Assembly: GCA_964584905.1 (NCBI GenBank)
Contig: CAZPCC010000110.1
Span: forward strand, 1 to 64,000
DNA length: 64,000 bases
DNA from: JALZIF01 sp964584905
Lineage (GTDB): Bacteria > Gemmatimonadota > Gemmatimonadetes > Gemmatimonadales > Gemmatimonadaceae
Direction of reading: 5' to 3'
Positions 25,906 to 34,688 of the stretch are shown here, piece by piece (positions within the stretch are counted from its first letter, which is position 1; the number at the start of each line of letters is the position of its first letter). The notes under the pieces are model-generated. The model was given only the letters and a program-made list of their open reading frames with translations, made no database searches and was not told the origin of the DNA. A program made the translations under genes and the position numbers.

Positions 25906-25944
25906 GGAGTTGGGGATCGGGGGTCAGGGCCAGGGGCTCCAACC
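25906..25944. repeat. Single G-rich repeat arm between convergent genes
   Basis: A short G-rich stretch (GGGGATCGGGGGTCAGGGCC and variants) of the degenerate repeat family fills the gap between the second APS kinase and the convergent accessory-protein gene. No pyrimidine-rich partner arm is seen here. Confidence 0.5.
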
Positions 25945-27402
25945 CTAGCGATTTCCGATCCTGCGTGCCATCCACACACCCCCCGCGGCGAGAACGAGCA
26001 GGCCTCCGAGAAGCGCCGCGGTAGCCAGGCCGCCGGTACGAGCCCTTAGGCGCAGCCTTACGATCGTTGGCTGCACTACGATTCGCGCGCTGCCTGACGA
26101 CCCGTCCAGCCGGAGCCGCGCTTCGAAGTCTCCGAGCTCGGCTCCTGCCCCTGGTGTCAGCGTGAGGCGTACCGCTTGCTCGGTGTTAGGAGCCACCGCG
26201 CGCAGCTCCGCTGGCACGCTTTCGACATTCCAGCCGGACGGCCCTTCGACGGTGACCCGCACCTGATCGAGTGTGCGAGTTCCGATGTTGCGAACTGTAA
26301 TGGCAAGTTCGGCGATCTCTCCTTCATGAAGCTCATGGAAGAGATTGGACGCACGCAGCTCCGCACGGCCAACGCCACGTGGGACGACCTCCAGTTCGGC
26401 AACGCCAGCGCCGTACGAGTGTACCTCGTCAGGCCCGCCTCCCGCAACGGAAGCCCGGCGCTCGTCATCAGACGAGGCGATGACCTTGAATCGATAGGCG
26501 CTGTCGATGACGAGTGCCGCGGCGTCCGGGGCCGGCATCGACAGAGTGAGCCTGAGCTTCCGCTGGCGCTGGCCAACGTCGAATCTGAGCTGGGCGATCC
26601 GCGCACCGGACTCCGGATCGAAGAAGGCATGGGGAATCGAGGCCGGGAGCCCCTCTATCGTGAGGCGTACCGGACGGTCATCGCCGCCAAAGCGCTCGAG
26701 ACCGAGCTCGTAACTTGCCTCGGCGCCGACGTCCGCTTCCTGTGAAAATGGGTTAGGCTGCACGGTGATCGTGCCCGAAACGTCGGCCTCGAGCCATACC
26801 TTGTGCTCCTCGCGACGGCCGGCGCCCACGAGTGAGACGACCACTGCATCGACGTCACGCAGAAGCCGAAACTCGATGTCCCGGATGGCGTCGTGCTCCT
26901 CGCGCCACCTGTATTGATACGGCACGCCGATGGCCGTGCCGCCCGACCCCACCTCATCCTTGAGACTCACGAACACCGGCCCGGTGGAGGGTGCTACACT
27001 CTCGAGCAGATCCCGGAAGTCAGCCAGCGCAACATCCACTGGGGGCGCTGGCGGATCGATGACGACGCGAATGCGCGCCATCATCTCGCCGCTGGCAGCT
27101 CGCCGTTTGAATGCGTGAATGACACGAAGCCGCGGCTCCGCAGCCGTGAGTGCCACCCATCGCTCCATAACGCCCAGTGCGGCGCGCTCGCGGTCGGCGA
27201 GCCGTGCCTCCAGTTCGGCGGCAGAGATGAGGTCGCGGTCCCGCAAGTGGAGAGTGCGGGCGTATGCGGAATCCGCCTGCGTCAGTTCAGCGCGCGCCCT
27301 GAGCAGCGCCAACGAGAGCAGTCTTGGATCAGGCTCCGCATGCTGCTGCGCCCGCGCGGGAATGTTCGCGGCGAGAAGCAGCAGAAGTGCCACCCGTATC
27401 AC
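25945..27402 (-). CDS. Exported membrane-anchored accessory protein with NEW3-like domain
   Basis: A 485-residue protein starts at a GTG at 27402 that overlaps the permease stop (GTGA) and has GGAGG five bases upstream. Order: signal peptide (RVALLLLLAANIPARA), a charged helical region probably coiled coil, a beta-rich middle, then near residues 380-450 a segment (IAELAITVRNIGTRTLDQV) like NPCBM-associated NEW3/CARDB beta-sandwich domains. A C-terminal membrane helix (LLGGLLVLAAGGVW) ends with basic residues. It would sit in the periplasm anchored to the inner membrane beside the ABC permease. Function unknown; perhaps a periplasmic partner of the transporter. Confidence 0.75.
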   Translation of the reverse strand: MIRVALLLLLAANIPARAQQHAEPDPRLLSLALLRARAELTQADSAYARTLHLRDRDLISAAELEARLADRERAALGVMERWVALTAAEPRLRVIHAFKRRAASGEMMARIRVVIDPPAPPVDVALADFRDLLESVAPSTGPVFVSLKDEVGSGGTAIGVPYQYRWREEHDAIRDIEFRLLRDVDAVVVSLVGAGRREEHKVWLEADVSGTITVQPNPFSQEADVGAEASYELGLERFGGDDRPVRLTIEGLPASIPHAFFDPESGARIAQLRFDVGQRQRKLRLTLSMPAPDAAALVIDSAYRFKVIASSDDERRASVAGGGPDEVHSYGAGVAELEVVPRGVGRAELRASNLFHELHEGEIAELAITVRNIGTRTLDQVRVTVEGPSGWNVESVPAELRAVAPNTEQAVRLTLTPGAGAELGDFEARLRLDGSSGSARIVVQPTIVRLRLRARTGGLATAALLGGLLVLAAGGVWMARRIGNR

Positions 27403-28895
27403 TGCACCTCCGCCCGTTGAAAGGCCATCAGCGCCACGGCCAGCCATGCCGCGCTCCCCACCGCCAGAACGGCAAGGTCGGGGAGTGACTGTCGGATCAC
27501 GAGACCAAGAGACGGCTCCTGATAGCTGAACTGCGGCAGGTCGCGATAGGCTGGAGGGCGGTCGCCTGAGTTCCGCAGATCGGGCCACCAGATGATCCGG
27601 AGAAAATCCAGATGCGCCGGAAACAGCTCCATTCCGAAACGCCGATCGAACGTTGCGTTCTCCAGCCGTGCTTGATGGGCTCCGACCTGCTCCGTCCAAC
27701 GACGCGCGGCATCGTCCCCGGTTCCAGCCAGATTCGCCGCGAGCGCGGAATAGCTCGCCGCGGGAGAGAATCGCGAGATAGTTAGCGCCAGGGCCCGCCT
27801 CCTTGCGGCGATCCGCTGGCGTTCGGCGTTGGTATGCCGGATCGCAGCGCGCTTGCGTACCATGAACCTTCGCTCGTCATCCGCGGTTGCGCGCGCGTAC
27901 GCAGCCGCGAGCGCACTCGACACGTATCCGGCCGGCGCCGAGTCCGCGCCAGCTACGCGCTGCCACGCCGCGGACAGTGTCCTGGCGCGCTCATGTTGAA
28001 TCAGCTGAATCGCATCGATCTTCGCCTGACGCGATTCGTGTGTGGGCCGTACCGGGTGCAGTGTGGCCGCTACCATGTGCGCCGCCCGTGGAATCACGAG
28101 CACTATCGAAATCCACACGACGAGCAGCGCCACCCACGAGCTCTTTGCTCGTGCAGTGGCAACGCTTACCGCCAGACCGAGCGCCACCATGTTCGACAGA
28201 TAGAGCCCCGACGCCGCCAGGAGAATCGCAACCCGCCCCAGGGATTGCCCCCTCAGCAGCGAGACTCCATACGCCTCGAGCACGAGCAGCGATACCCCGA
28301 AGCCCAGAATCAGCGGCACTGCGAGGGTAAGCAGCGCACCGAGCGCCTTGCCAAGCAGCAGGTCACCGCGCCGCACCGGCGCCGCGAGCAGCAGGCGGAG
28401 TACCCCCGATTCCCTTTCACCACTCACCGCATCGAACACGAGCAGCAGAGCCAGCAGTCCCAGTACGGTCTCGACTATGAAGACGGCATCCATGCGGTCG
28501 GCGCCCGCCACATCTGCGTCCGCGGACGCGTTAGGTCCGGCTTCGATACCCTCGCTGCTGAACTGCCAGAAGGTCGGAAGAGTGCGCTCCGAGCCGATCG
28601 CCAGCACGGCGAAGCGAGACGGGGCACGCACGGCGCGAAGCGCGGGATCGGCCAACACCTCGCCATCCCGCCAGCCGTACATGGACTTGAACGCGCCGCT
28701 CTCGATGATGGGCTCCTCGCTCTTTCGTTGCTGCTCCACTCGTAGTGCCGCCGCCTGAGCCAGGCGTGCTTCGTACTGCGTGGCGTTCACATGAGCGCTC
28801 AACGGCAGTAGCAGCAGCGCGAGGGCGCAGAGCGCGACGAAACGGGCGCTGCGCACGTGCTCGACCAGCTCCCGCCACGCCACGTGCCGGATCAA
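27399..28895 (-). CDS. ABC-2-type transporter permease with large extracytoplasmic domain
   Basis: The 498-residue protein starts at a TTG at 28895 that overlaps the ATPase stop (TTGA). One N-terminal membrane helix is followed by a periplasmic stretch of about 90 residues. Helices then cluster (VFIVETVLGLLALLLVFDAV and following), with FDAVSGERESGVLRLLLAAP being the ABC-2 coupling region. A second long soluble loop rich in Arg and Ala precedes a final helix. This layout is like permeases with a DUF3526-type domain in NosY-like and peptide-export systems. Strict overlap with the ATPase and accessory genes indicates one complex. Confidence 0.82.
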   Translation of the reverse strand: MIRHVAWRELVEHVRSARFVALCALALLLLPLSAHVNATQYEARLAQAAALRVEQQRKSEEPIIESGAFKSMYGWRDGEVLADPALRAVRAPSRFAVLAIGSERTLPTFWQFSSEGIEAGPNASADADVAGADRMDAVFIVETVLGLLALLLVFDAVSGERESGVLRLLLAAPVRRGDLLLGKALGALLTLAVPLILGFGVSLLVLEAYGVSLLRGQSLGRVAILLAASGLYLSNMVALGLAVSVATARAKSSWVALLVVWISIVLVIPRAAHMVAATLHPVRPTHESRQAKIDAIQLIQHERARTLSAAWQRVAGADSAPAGYVSSALAAAYARATADDERRFMVRKRAAIRHTNAERQRIAARRRALALTISRFSPAASYSALAANLAGTGDDAARRWTEQVGAHQARLENATFDRRFGMELFPAHLDFLRIIWWPDLRNSGDRPPAYRDLPQFSYQEPSLGLVIRQSLPDLAVLAVGSAAWLAVALMAFQRAEVQ

Positions 28896-29605
28896 GCGAC
28901 GCTCCCGCCCATGCAACCGGCGTAGATCGATTCCAACGCGGCGCGATCGTGCGTGAGCGGCGAAAGCTCGCGCACGAGAGCTCCACCTCGCATTATGCCG
29001 ATACGATCGGCATACGCTGCCGCCCGAAACACATCGTGAGTGCTCATCAAGATGGCGCACCCCTGGTCGCGCACCCTTTTCAGCACTTCCATCAGCTCCC
29101 CCGCCGCGGTCGGATCGAGTCCGGAGGTGGGCTCATCAAGAAGGAGGTTGCCGGCACCGCGGCTTATGGCGATCGCAATCCCCAGCTTCTGGCGCATCCC
29201 CCTGGAGTACTGCCGCACCGGCCGTGACTGCTGGGATTCATCAAGCCCCGCCGCATTGAGCGCGTCTGCGGCGGTGGCTCGCGTCAGGCGCACGCCGCAG
29301 AGTTGCGCGAAGTAGCGCAGGTTCTCGACCGCACTCAGCGTCTCGTAAACCGCCACCGTTTCGGCGACGTACGCGCAACGTCGCTTGGCATCCATCGGCC
29401 GCCTGGCTACGTGGATGCCATCGACTTGCGCCACGCCTGACGATGGCGATGTGAAGTCGAGAAAACAGCTCAAGGTGGTGGTCTTGCCTGCACCGTTGGC
29501 ACCGAGCAGGCAGAACAGCTCGCCGTCGGCCACCCGGATCGAGAGCTCCGACAGGGCGCGCACGCCGTTAGGGTAGATCTTGGTGAGGTTGATGGCTTCG
29601 AGCAT
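28892..29605 (-). CDS. ABC transporter ATP-binding protein
   Basis: This 237-residue ATPase has Walker A GANGAGKT at 35-42, the signature QYSRGMRQKL, Walker B NLLLDEPTSGLDP and the switch STHDVF. The ATG at 29605 removes an unrelated upstream extension. Similarity is to NosF/CcmA-like ATPases of ABC-2 exporters. It overlaps the permease by four bases. The lipoprotein gene upstream ends 40 bases before, so the cluster from 31861 down to 25945 may be one transcription unit. Confidence 0.92.
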   Translation of the reverse strand: MLEAINLTKIYPNGVRALSELSIRVADGELFCLLGANGAGKTTTLSCFLDFTSPSSGVAQVDGIHVARRPMDAKRRCAYVAETVAVYETLSAVENLRYFAQLCGVRLTRATAADALNAAGLDESQQSRPVRQYSRGMRQKLGIAIAISRGAGNLLLDEPTSGLDPTAAGELMEVLKRVRDQGCAILMSTHDVFRAAAYADRIGIMRGGALVRELSPLTHDRAALESIYAGCMGGSVA

Positions 29606-29645
29606 GAGGTGCCGTTCGGTTAGTACGTCGTCATCGAGCCGGGCG

Positions 29646-30677
29646 TCAGGGGACGCGCGCTCGAAGTGCCGCCACCGCCGGAACACCCGAGTTCGAGTGA
29701 AGCACGTAGACTGCCCCGTTGCCCGCGGCAATCGCCCGAATGCGCACCCCGAGCTTCAGGCTTGATCGATAGGCGCCGGTCTCCCTGTCATAGATGTCGA
29801 TCAGCCCCTCGCGATGCGGCGTCGAGCCGCCGAAGGCGATGAAGATCAGGGAGTCGTCCATCGCCACGTCTTCCGCGGCGGTTGCGCGGGACACGAACGA
29901 TACGGTGGAGGTGATCGCGTCGCCTGCCGTATCGACGGTCTGGCGTACCGCCGGCACGACGATCGACTCGACGAACGGATGGAAGCTGAGGGAGTCCGAT
30001 CCATGCGTGAGGGCAAACTGGTTGCCGACGACCAGAGCAATCACGCAGCCGGGCCTACCCGAGGACGAGGCGACAAACGTCTGCCTGAGCAGTGACGAGC
30101 TATCGACCAGGTCCCGCCATGGAAAGGGATGCGCCGCCGATGGGCCTCCCCAACGGCCGACACTCGTAAGGCGGGCCGGGCCTCCGGTGACGAGTATCGT
30201 CCGCTCCGTGCTGGCACACAGTGACTGTGTTTCGGGAACGCCCGTCGCCGTGGCGAAAGGCAGGCGTTCGCCGTGCATGTCGAAAAAGAGCAGATAGCGA
30301 TCGCTCGAGCGGACAGCGACGAGTGTCGATTCCGCAAGGACGGCGAGCGGGCCAAACAGGTCGCTGGCGTGCCAGGCCGCGTTGCCTGAATCGCTAAAGG
30401 CGAGCAGACCCTTGCCCGCGTCCGATACGAACACTGCGCCGCCACCGGCCGCAACGAACCACGGCTCCACAAATATCGAGTCGCGTTCGACGCCGCCAGC
30501 GACCCAGAGCGTGTCGATCGTCGTATCGAAGTTGCGGAGCCCATTTCCGATGGATGAGGCGCTCACGACTCCGGACGGACGGTCATCGCCGCCGCACGCT
30601 GCTGTCGCGCCGATGAGCAACGCACCGAGCGCCGTTCTGTAGCCGCACATGACTTGTCGGGGTTGAGAGGTGGTCAC
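29646..30677 (-). CDS. Predicted lipoprotein with beta-propeller-like repeats
   Basis: Up to 343 residues, beginning either at GTG 30677, coupled to the upstream stop in GTGA, or at ATG 30650. A hydrophobic stretch ends in ATAACGG, a lipobox-like site. The rest alternates short beta-strand patterns (GGGAVFVSDAGKGLLAFSD, SDRYLLFFDMHGERL, GLIDIYDRETGAY, GNGAVYVLH), as in NHL/SMP-30-type propellers. It would face the periplasm. No enzyme motif is recognised. Its place between an ABC exporter and small secreted proteins suggests a sensing or binding role for the exported products. Confidence 0.7.
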   Translation of the reverse strand: MTTSQPRQVMCGYRTALGALLIGATAACGGDDRPSGVVSASSIGNGLRNFDTTIDTLWVAGGVERDSIFVEPWFVAAGGGAVFVSDAGKGLLAFSDSGNAAWHASDLFGPLAVLAESTLVAVRSSDRYLLFFDMHGERLPFATATGVPETQSLCASTERTILVTGGPARLTSVGRWGGPSAAHPFPWRDLVDSSSLLRQTFVASSSGRPGCVIALVVGNQFALTHGSDSLSFHPFVESIVVPAVRQTVDTAGDAITSTVSFVSRATAAEDVAMDDSLIFIAFGGSTPHREGLIDIYDRETGAYRSSLKLGVRIRAIAAGNGAVYVLHSNSGVPAVAALRARVP

Positions 30678-31162
30678 TCCGAGGTTACGGCGGATAGCGT
30701 TCGCAGCAACCCAACACGATCGCGAATCGTGAGCGGTGCCCGAGCCGAGAAGCGCACGGAGCCTGTCGACGCGTTCAAGACGAGCAGCACAGGCGTTTGC
30801 CTGAATCCAAGCCTCCAGAGGAGCCTCCGTTCGAGCATCGAGGCTTGCCGGGCACGAATCAATGGCATCTCCCGCGCTATCGCCGCCTGTGCCTTGCGAA
30901 CGGAGGCAGAACTTCCGATGAGCAGCGCACCACCGTTCTCCGTGGTGCGTGCAATGCTCGGTCGTTCCAGCTGTTGCAGCAATTCGTGGTGCGATTCACA
31001 ATCGCCGGCCCGAACCAGCAGGTAGGCGACCAGCGGGCGGCCGTCGGAGTCCCCCAGAGAACGCAGCGTCGAGCGCTGTGCCCTGGATTCGGCCAGTACG
31101 CCAGCGGTCAGGCTCAGGAACACGAGAAGAATCAGTGGCGTGAGCAGCTGTCTGGAGGACAT
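30674..31162 (-). CDS. Exported thioredoxin-like protein lacking a CxxC
   Basis: The 162-residue protein has an N-terminal signal/anchor (LLTPLILLVFLSLTAGVLA). YLLVRAGDCESHHELL resembles the first strand and active-site helix of thioredoxin-like proteins but with a single Cys. FRQTPVLLVLNASTG looks like the cis-Pro strand. If correct, it is a periplasmic single-Cys redoxin-like protein. It overlaps the lipoprotein gene by four bases and lies next to two small secreted proteins that each carry four Cys, which suggests a link to their disulfides. The fold assignment is tentative. Confidence 0.6.
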   Translation of the reverse strand: MSSRQLLTPLILLVFLSLTAGVLAESRAQRSTLRSLGDSDGRPLVAYLLVRAGDCESHHELLQQLERPSIARTTENGGALLIGSSASVRKAQAAIAREMPLIRARQASMLERRLLWRLGFRQTPVLLVLNASTGSVRFSARAPLTIRDRVGLLRTLSAVTSE

Positions 31163-31216
31163 CTTGGAGTTTGTAGTGAACGGAAGTATGTGGGAGAGAG
31201 AGTCAGGCGCCGCGCC

Positions 31217-31483
31217 TCACAGCTTCCAGTACAGGTACGTTTCTTTCACCGTGCGCTCAGAGCACTGGCGTGTGATCACGGTCTCCGTGCCGATCTTGAC
31301 GTGGACAATGGCGTACCTGGTGCAGCTTTCCGTCTTTTCAACGCGGCACTCGGGTCCGGCAGCAGCCACGCATTCCGGCACACCCGATCCATCGTCAGGC
31401 AGGAATTGATCGGCGAATGCGATATTGGCGGTGGCGAGCAGGCCCGCGATGAGCGCGGGAACGGCAATCCATTGAAGTCTCAT
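31217..31483 (-). CDS. Small secreted four-Cys protein (paralogue A)
   Basis: The 88-residue protein has a classic signal peptide ending in ANIAFA and an AGGAG ribosome-binding site at 31490-31494, which fixes the ATG at 31483. The mature part of about 65 residues has Cys spaced C-x7-C-x7-C-x19-C. The first two intervals are identical in the protein at 31592-31861, and both share a GP-x-C start and a TV-x2-TY(L/Y)Y-like end (KETYLYWKL here), so they are paralogues. Family not recognised. The mature product may be a structural or signalling peptide held by two disulfides. Confidence 0.75.
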   Translation of the reverse strand: MRLQWIAVPALIAGLLATANIAFADQFLPDDGSGVPECVAAAGPECRVEKTESCTRYAIVHVKIGTETVITRQCSERTVKETYLYWKL

Positions 31484-31523
31484 GAAGGTCTCCTGTTGTC
31501 GTGGAGAAGAACGGTCCCATCTG

Positions 31524-31552
31524 ATTCCCAATTCCTATTTCCTATTTCCTAA
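31524..31552. repeat. Single pyrimidine-rich repeat arm
   Basis: CCCAATTCCTATTTCCTATTT and flanks match the right arms of the elements at 38.8 and 62.2 kb almost exactly. Here it lies alone between the two paralogous secreted-protein genes, without an evident purine-rich partner. Confidence 0.65.
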
Positions 31553-31591
31553 CTCGCGAACTCGGTAGCGCGTGCGCCAGCTCGAGCCGTT

Positions 31592-31861
31592 CTACGCGGG
31601 GTAGTAGGTGGTGGAAGTCACCGTTTTCCAGCTTGCACACGTAATCGTATATCCAGCGGACACGCTCTTGCCCGCAGCGGTGATCTCGAATTTCTCGCCA
31701 CGCCATTCGGTGCACTTCGAGACGGAAGTCGTCGCACAGATGGGGCCCGGATAGCCACCACACTTGTCGTCCCCGAATTCCGTCGGGATCGCGTCCGCGT
31801 GCGCCTCGAGTGCTCCCGCGGACAGCGTCACGACACTCAGTACCACCAGCCATCGCGTCAT
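31592..31861 (-). CDS. Small secreted four-Cys protein (paralogue B)
   Basis: The 89-residue protein starts at the ATG at 31861, preceded by a strong GGAGGAGGT ribosome-binding site. The signal peptide ends near ALEAHA. The mature part shows C-x7-C-x7-C-x24-C, with GPIC, SKCTEW and TVTSTTYY matching paralogue A. It is the first gene of the putative export cluster that continues with paralogue A, the redoxin-like protein, the lipoprotein and the ABC genes. Not recognised from any known family. The strong ribosome-binding site suggests high expression. Confidence 0.75.
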   Translation of the reverse strand: MTRWLVVLSVVTLSAGALEAHADAIPTEFGDDKCGGYPGPICATTSVSKCTEWRGEKFEITAAGKSVSAGYTITCASWKTVTSTTYYPA

Positions 31862-32190
31862 TCGGACACCTCCTCCGTCATCCTGGCTCCCGGCCGCCGC
31901 CTGACGCCTCAGCGCGTTGGGCATTCCCGGGACGAGGCCAACATTCACCCGGTGGCCCGCTTCACTCGCAGCATTTCTCCGCACGCAGTACCATTTTCAT
32001 GGCGACGGTGCGAAGTATTGCATCCTTGATCCTCGCTCACGGTGTGCACAATGCGTCAGCGACGCGTCACACCCGGCGGACAGCGTTCGTTGAAGATCGC
32101 GAAGGACGCCAGCGCGCCTGCGGGGATGAAAAAAGGCGGCGCCGGAGCGCCGCCCATTGATGCTGCTTAGCTAACCCACACGGGATCGCG
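31862..32190. other. Intergenic region upstream of the secreted-protein cluster
   Basis: This gap of 329 bases lies between the response-regulator stop and paralogue B, both on the minus strand. It contains the regulator's terminator (32129-32154) and, by position, the promoter of the secreted-protein cluster. GCGTCAGCGACGCGTC at about 32051-32066 has a near-palindromic GACGCGTC. No coding frame is convincing. Confidence 0.45.
32129..32154 (-). terminator. Rho-independent terminator of the two-component operon
   Basis: GGCGGCGC (32135-32142) pairs perfectly with GCGCCGCC (32147-32154). On the minus strand the hairpin is followed by six T (32134-32129). It lies 37 bases after the stop of the response-regulator gene. 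Confidence 0.9.
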
Positions 32191-32856
32191 TCAGGCCTGA
32201 CCCGGCTCGAGCCCCATTTCCACGGCGAAACGGGTGAGTCCGGCTACCGTCCGGATCTCCAGCTTGCGCATCAGGCTTTCGCGGTGAGTCTCGACCGTTC
32301 GCGGACTGATGCCTAGCCGGGCGGCGATCTCCTTGTTGGTCTCGCCGGTCACGATGCCCTGAAGCACTTCGCGCTCACGGGCAGACAGAGTAGCGAGCCG
32401 ATGCCGCCGCGCGTCGTTCTCGACTGCCGCGCGCACGCCTTCACCGAGATGGCGCGCCACCGGCGCGCTGAAGAACGAGTCTCCCCGATGGACCGCACGC
32501 ACCGCATCGCGCAGTTCCGACGGCGCGGCGTCCTTGCGGAGATAGCCGCCCGCGCCCGCCCTCACGCTCTCCATCACGTACTCGGCGTGATCGTGAATGC
32601 TGAGCATGAGCACGCGGGTGTCGGGCAATGCCTGACGAAGTTCCGAAGCCACCTCGAGTCCGGTCTTGCCCGGCATCGAAATATCCAGCACCACGACGTC
32701 CGGACGGTGCTGCTTCGCAAGAGTCAGCGCCTCGGTCCCGGTGGCCGCGGTGGCGACAACCGTGAATCCCTCCCCCGCGTGCAGAACGGATTGAATCCCC
32801 TCCCGCACCACGGCGTGGTCATCGGCGATGAGTATCCGAATCTCAGGCAGCATCAT
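32191..32856 (-). CDS. NarL/FixJ-type response regulator
   Basis: The 221-residue protein has a receiver domain with phospho-acceptor Asp58 (VVVLDISMPG) and acidic pair ADDH at 11-14. A LuxR-type helix-turn-helix follows, about 155-215 (LSAREREVLQGIVTGETNKE, then ISPRTVETHRESLMRKL). It overlaps the histidine kinase gene by four bases, so kinase and regulator form one operon, kinase first. A perfect terminator follows. Targets are unknown; the secreted-protein cluster immediately downstream is a candidate only by position. Confidence 0.93.
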   Translation of the reverse strand: MMLPEIRILIADDHAVVREGIQSVLHAGEGFTVVATAATGTEALTLAKQHRPDVVVLDISMPGKTGLEVASELRQALPDTRVLMLSIHDHAEYVMESVRAGAGGYLRKDAAPSELRDAVRAVHRGDSFFSAPVARHLGEGVRAAVENDARRHRLATLSAREREVLQGIVTGETNKEIAARLGISPRTVETHRESLMRKLEIRTVAGLTRFAVEMGLEPGQA

Positions 32857-34628
32857 ACAGAGTTTTCCGGTGCAGCAAGAGTGACGGACAGTGTCACGCC
32901 ACCACTGGGCGTGCCCCGCACGGATAACGTACCACCGAGCGCCGCGATCCGCTCGCGCATCCCCGCCAGACCCATGCGGCCGTGGCCGTCGAGCGCACGC
33001 GCCGAGATCCTCGCTCGGCCATCGTCGCGCACCGTCATCTGAACCGCGCCGTCGGCCTTGTTCTGGAGGGTGATGGCTACGGCCGACGCCTCCGCATGCC
33101 GCCCGACGTTCGAGAGTGCCTCCTGCAGGGCGCGGAACAGGGCCAGCTCGACTTCGTCAGGCAGGGACGGCAGCGCCGGTGGCGAATGGACCTTGACGTC
33201 GAGCCCCGATTGGCTCGCAAAGTCCGCCGCGAGTGCACGAAGAGCCGGCAGCAAGCCGAGATCATCGAGCAGCGAGGGGCGGAGATCGTTCGTCAGGTTC
33301 CGGATGCTCTGGATGCCGGTATCGACGAGAGACAACACCCGGTCCAGCCGCTCGGCACCGGCCGCGTCGCTGGATTCCCGAACCATCCCGAGTTGCATCT
33401 TCACAGCTGCAAACACCTGCGCTGTCTCATCGTGCAGATGATAGGAAAGCGTACGCCGTTGTTCCTCGTGCTGCTGCACCATGCGCAGCGACAGCCGCTC
33501 CAGCTCGCCCGTCCGAGCACGCAATCTCCGATAAAGGTCCGCATTCTCGAGCGCCGCACCTACCTGTTGACCTAACGCGACTAGAAAGCGATCGTCGAGC
33601 GCGGTGAATGGATCCCGCGTATCGCCGAGGATCACCAGAACCCCCACCAGGTCCGCGCCGTGAAGAATGGGTAATGCCGCCGCATACGGCGCACCCGGAC
33701 TGTCATCGGCCGAGACCGGCCAGTCTCCGCCTCGCTGAGTACGCCGCGTCGTGGCAGCCAGATCTATCAGCTTGCGAAGTCCGCCTTCTGCAGCGCGTCC
33801 GGTAAGTCCGGCACAGCTGCCCGCTCCGCGCACGAACACGTCCCCAGCTCCGCCCGCTTCGCCGCTTTCCGCCGAGAGCATTATTGCGGTTCCACGCACT
33901 CCGGGAAGGCTCAGGGGACGCGCCAGCAGCTGGTCGAGGGTCTCCGCATCATCCTCTCCGCCCTGAAGGTCGCCGGAGAGCGCCGCCAGCGCTCCCAATC
34001 CGCGGCGCAGATCCTCCGTCACCAGCAGGAAGATCCCCGCGCCGGTCACCAGCACGAACAGAATATCCAGGTAGTATCCCCACGGATTCCACGCACCACG
34101 CGCTCGCAGGATCGGGTAGTCGAGGTGATGAATGGCCCAGACGACGAACCCCCAGCCTAACAGAGCGGCCCCGTGCGATCCGGTCTTCCGCCAGTGGCGA
34201 AGAAATGCGATCCCCGTCCAAAGCGTCGCCGCACTCAGAAAGAGCACCGCCGGTCCGGCGGCGAGCAGAAAGTTGTCGAGCCGGTAGATGGCGATGTAGG
34301 ACCACACCGGCGGAAAGAGCAGCAAAGGCAGAAACTGACGCCGCCACCTCAGCGGCCTCCCGAACTCCAGCGCGGCGCCAAGCAGCACGATCGCCGTCCA
34401 GCCGGTCGTCACCTGGTGCCAATAGAGCCACGCCCGCTCGTCCGTGGTGAGAAAGCTGAGTATGGCACCGACCCGCAGCACGTAGAGGCCCCAGGCAACC
34501 GCCCACCAGGCCAGATACGGCTTGCGGAACTGGCGATAGAGGTACGCGCACAACCCGGCCAGGCCGAAGGTGATCAGTGCCTGGAGTACGGCGGCCGCAC
34601 TCTCCGTTTCAGAGGCTGGGAACTGCAC
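32853..34628 (-). CDS. Membrane sensor histidine kinase with GAF domain (HisKA_3 type)
   Basis: This 591-residue protein has seven or so N-terminal membrane helices (to about residue 210) and a GAF-like sensor domain (about 235-375). A HisKA_3 phospho-acceptor helix RRTLSYHLHDETAQVFAAVK follows near residue 400, then an HATPase domain (ALFRALQEALSNVGRHAEA, VRDDGRA, GHGRMGLAGMRERI). The kinase class is that of NarX/DesK-like partners of NarL-type regulators, which fits the overlapping downstream gene. The ligand is unknown. The membrane part has no large periplasmic loop, suggesting sensing within or near the membrane. Confidence 0.92.
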   Translation of the reverse strand: MQFPASETESAAAVLQALITFGLAGLCAYLYRQFRKPYLAWWAVAWGLYVLRVGAILSFLTTDERAWLYWHQVTTGWTAIVLLGAALEFGRPLRWRRQFLPLLLFPPVWSYIAIYRLDNFLLAAGPAVLFLSAATLWTGIAFLRHWRKTGSHGAALLGWGFVVWAIHHLDYPILRARGAWNPWGYYLDILFVLVTGAGIFLLVTEDLRRGLGALAALSGDLQGGEDDAETLDQLLARPLSLPGVRGTAIMLSAESGEAGGAGDVFVRGAGSCAGLTGRAAEGGLRKLIDLAATTRRTQRGGDWPVSADDSPGAPYAAALPILHGADLVGVLVILGDTRDPFTALDDRFLVALGQQVGAALENADLYRRLRARTGELERLSLRMVQQHEEQRRTLSYHLHDETAQVFAAVKMQLGMVRESSDAAGAERLDRVLSLVDTGIQSIRNLTNDLRPSLLDDLGLLPALRALAADFASQSGLDVKVHSPPALPSLPDEVELALFRALQEALSNVGRHAEASAVAITLQNKADGAVQMTVRDDGRARISARALDGHGRMGLAGMRERIAALGGTLSVRGTPSGGVTLSVTLAAPENSV

Positions 34629-34688
34629 GCCTAACGCAGCATGAGGACGGGCACCGCGCGGGAGAGCGAACGACCCGGATGCGCCGGG

